Shown here: positions 4,521 through 5,654 of the stretch, in pieces
How positions within the stretch are numbered: position 1 is the first letter of the stretch
Layout: every line of letters begins with the position of its first letter
DNA from: an uncultured Verrucomicrobiota bacterium
GTDB lineage: Bacteria; Verrucomicrobiota; Verrucomicrobiia; Limisphaerales; UBA9464
DNA: 5,654 bases
Direction: 5' to 3'
NCBI GenBank assembly: GCA_903925515.1
Contig: CAIYFP010000045.1
Location: 1 to 5,654, forward strand
Translations under genes and position numbers: made by a program
The notes under the pieces: generated by a model
Database searches by the model: none
What the model saw: only the letters and a program-made list of their open reading frames with translations
What the model was told of the DNA's origin: nothing

Positions 4521-5654
4521 GTGAACCGCATCCGCCTCCTCCCCGACCACGTCGCCAACCAGATCGCGGCCGGCGAGGTCGTCGAACGTCCCGCTTCCGT
4601 CGTCAAGGAACTCGTCGAGAACGCCATCGACGCCCGCCCCTCCCGCATCACCATCGAGATCGCGGCCGGCGGACGCAGCCTCGTCCGTGTCTCCGACGAC
4701 GGCATCGGCATGTCCCGAGACGACGCCCTCCTTTGCCTTGAACGTCACGCGACCTCCAAGATCCACAAGGCCGAGGACCTCGCCTCCATCACCACCATGG
4801 GCTTCCGCGGCGAGGCCCTCCCCTCCATCGCCAGCATCAGCCGCTTCAACCTTGTCACCCGCGAACGTGACGACGCCTCCGGCGAAGGCACCTCCATCCT
4901 CGTCCACGGCGGCAAGATCTCCGACGTCAAGGCCGGCGCCACTCCCCCCGGCACCTCCGTCGAGGTCCGCTCCCTCTTCTTCAACCTGCCCGCACGCCGC
5001 AAGTTCCTCCGCTCCGAGGAAACCGAGCGATCCCACATCCAGCACTACCTCACCCTCGCCGCCCTCGCCCATCCCGGCATCGGGTTTTCCTTCGTCAACG
5101 AAGGTCGCCTTGTGTGGGAACTCCCGACTCGTCCCGCTGACTCCATGCCCCAGCGCCTCGAGGCCCTCCACGACCGCCTCCGCACCCTCCACGGTGGCTC
5201 GTCCCCATGGCTTCCCATCGACTTCACCTCCCAAATCGAGTCCGCACCCGACCCCGAGGCACCCCGGGTCCTCCGCGAGGATTCCCTCAGCCACTTCCAC
5301 CTGTGGGGCCTCATCGGCGCACCCGGCGTTTCCCGCGCGACCCGCGACGAGCAACACCTCTTCGTCAATCGCCGCCCCGTCGAGAACCGCGGCCTCAACC
5401 ATGCCCTCCTCGAGGGCTACCACACCGCCCTCATGAAAGGCCGCTTCCCCGTCTGCTGCCTCTTCCTCGACATCGACCCCGCCGCCGTGGACGTGAACAT
5501 CCATCCCGCCAAACGCGAGGTGAAGTTCCGCGAGGAAGGCCCCGTCCGCCGCCTCGTCGCCAAGGCCATCCGCCACGCCCTCGAAGCCCACGCCCACTCC
5601 ACTCCCCGCCCACCCCAAAGTCCACCCACCCACCCACCCACCCCACCCACCCCG
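4521..5654 (+). CDS. mutL: DNA mismatch repair protein MutL, N-terminal part (runs off window)
   Basis: MutL is the ATPase that links MutS mismatch recognition to strand incision and removal. The 378 codons present are open to the window edge and encode the GHKL ATPase and transducer domains. Motifs: ANQIAAGEVVERPASVVKEL (12-31); ELVENAIDA (30-38), with catalytic Glu30 and Mg-binding Asn34; DDGIGM (59-64); RHATSK (75-80); GFRGEAL (94-100); PGTSVEVRSLFFNLPARRKF (143-162); FVNRRPVENR (281-290); and DVNIHPAKREVKF (324-336), the conserved end of the N-terminal part. A stretch near 233-257 is roughly 20 residues longer than in E. coli MutL. From 361 a Pro/Thr/His linker starts. The C-terminal dimerisation domain, and any DQHAxxER endonuclease motif, lie beyond the window. 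The GTG at 4521 gives the standard N-terminus (NRIRLLPDH); no in-frame ATG precedes it, and an in-frame TTG at 4482 would add 13 unconserved residues. There is no Shine-Dalgarno. Divergent from aroC. Confidence 0.96.
   Translation, partial: MNRIRLLPDHVANQIAAGEVVERPASVVKELVENAIDARPSRITIEIAAGGRSLVRVSDDGIGMSRDDALLCLERHATSKIHKAEDLASITTMGFRGEALPSIASISRFNLVTRERDDASGEGTSILVHGGKISDVKAGATPPGTSVEVRSLFFNLPARRKFLRSEETERSHIQHYLTLAALAHPGIGFSFVNEGRLVWELPTRPADSMPQRLEALHDRLRTLHGGSSPWLPIDFTSQIESAPDPEAPRVLREDSLSHFHLWGLIGAPGVSRATRDEQHLFVNRRPVENRGLNHALLEGYHTALMKGRFPVCCLFLDIDPAAVDVNIHPAKREVKFREEGPVRRLVAKAIRHALEAHAHSTPRPPQSPPTHPPTPPTP
5622..5653. repeat. CCCA tetranucleotide tract in mutL linker, G-run motif on minus strand
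   Basis: Bases 5622-5640 are 4.75 uninterrupted copies of the unit CCCA; one extra C interrupts the array, which then continues to 5653. Read in frame the tract encodes PPTHPPTPPT in the interdomain linker of MutL. On the minus strand it is seven runs of three or four G separated by single T bases, an excellent fit to the G-quadruplex pattern. The tract reaches the window end, so its full length is unknown. A unit of four bases means that gain or loss of one copy changes the reading frame downstream. Confidence 0.85.

Noticed and set aside
4308..5633. 441-codon minus-strand frame opposite mutL
   Set aside because: Repetitive Gly/Asp/Glu/Val composition; the plus strand has every MutL motif in order from a GTG start.

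Overview
This is a GC-rich bacterial chromosomal window holding five protein genes and no RNA genes, mobile elements or CRISPR arrays. Third codon positions are dominated by C and G, so long open frames appear antisense to and out of frame with the real genes; they carry no recognisable domains and are left out. The gene set is ordinary chromosomal housekeeping. The styles of the CorA and AroC proteins, the long-hairpin soluble histidine kinase and the mostly Shine-Dalgarno-free starts are reminiscent of the Verrucomicrobia (Planctomycetes-Verrucomicrobia-Chlamydiae group). That placement is recalled family resemblance, not a search result, and is only moderately secure.

Layout. Bases 1-227 are the upstream region of a CorA-type magnesium/cobalt transporter gene (228-1226, +), with two short inverted repeats. 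The transporter gene overlaps by 10 nt a gene for a soluble PAS-domain sensor histidine kinase (1217-2512, +), so the two probably form one operon. No response regulator gene lies in the window. After a 41-bp convergent gap comes a minus-strand gene (2554-3138) for a small, membrane-anchored, proline-free coiled-coil protein of unknown function. It has the only strong Shine-Dalgarno sequence in the window and a plausible -35 box of its own. Upstream of it, also on the minus strand, is aroC, chorismate synthase (3301-4413). A 107-bp divergent intergenic region with several short inverted repeats separates aroC from mutL (4521 to window end, +). mutL starts at GTG and is cut by the window edge just after the ATPase and transducer domains, inside a proline-rich linker.

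Working together. The corA/kinase pair joins metal-ion transport to cytoplasmic signalling by gene arrangement only; no mechanism can be read from sequence. AroC makes chorismate, the precursor of aromatic amino acids and other aromatics. MutL couples mismatch recognition to strand removal. Nothing links these two apart from sharing a divergent promoter region.

The most noteworthy signal is at the right edge. The mutL linker is encoded by a tandem CCCA tetranucleotide tract that is also seven G-runs on the opposite strand. It is a possible slippage site inside a mismatch-repair gene and a strong G-quadruplex candidate. I found no clear evidence of a wholly new multi-gene system in this window.
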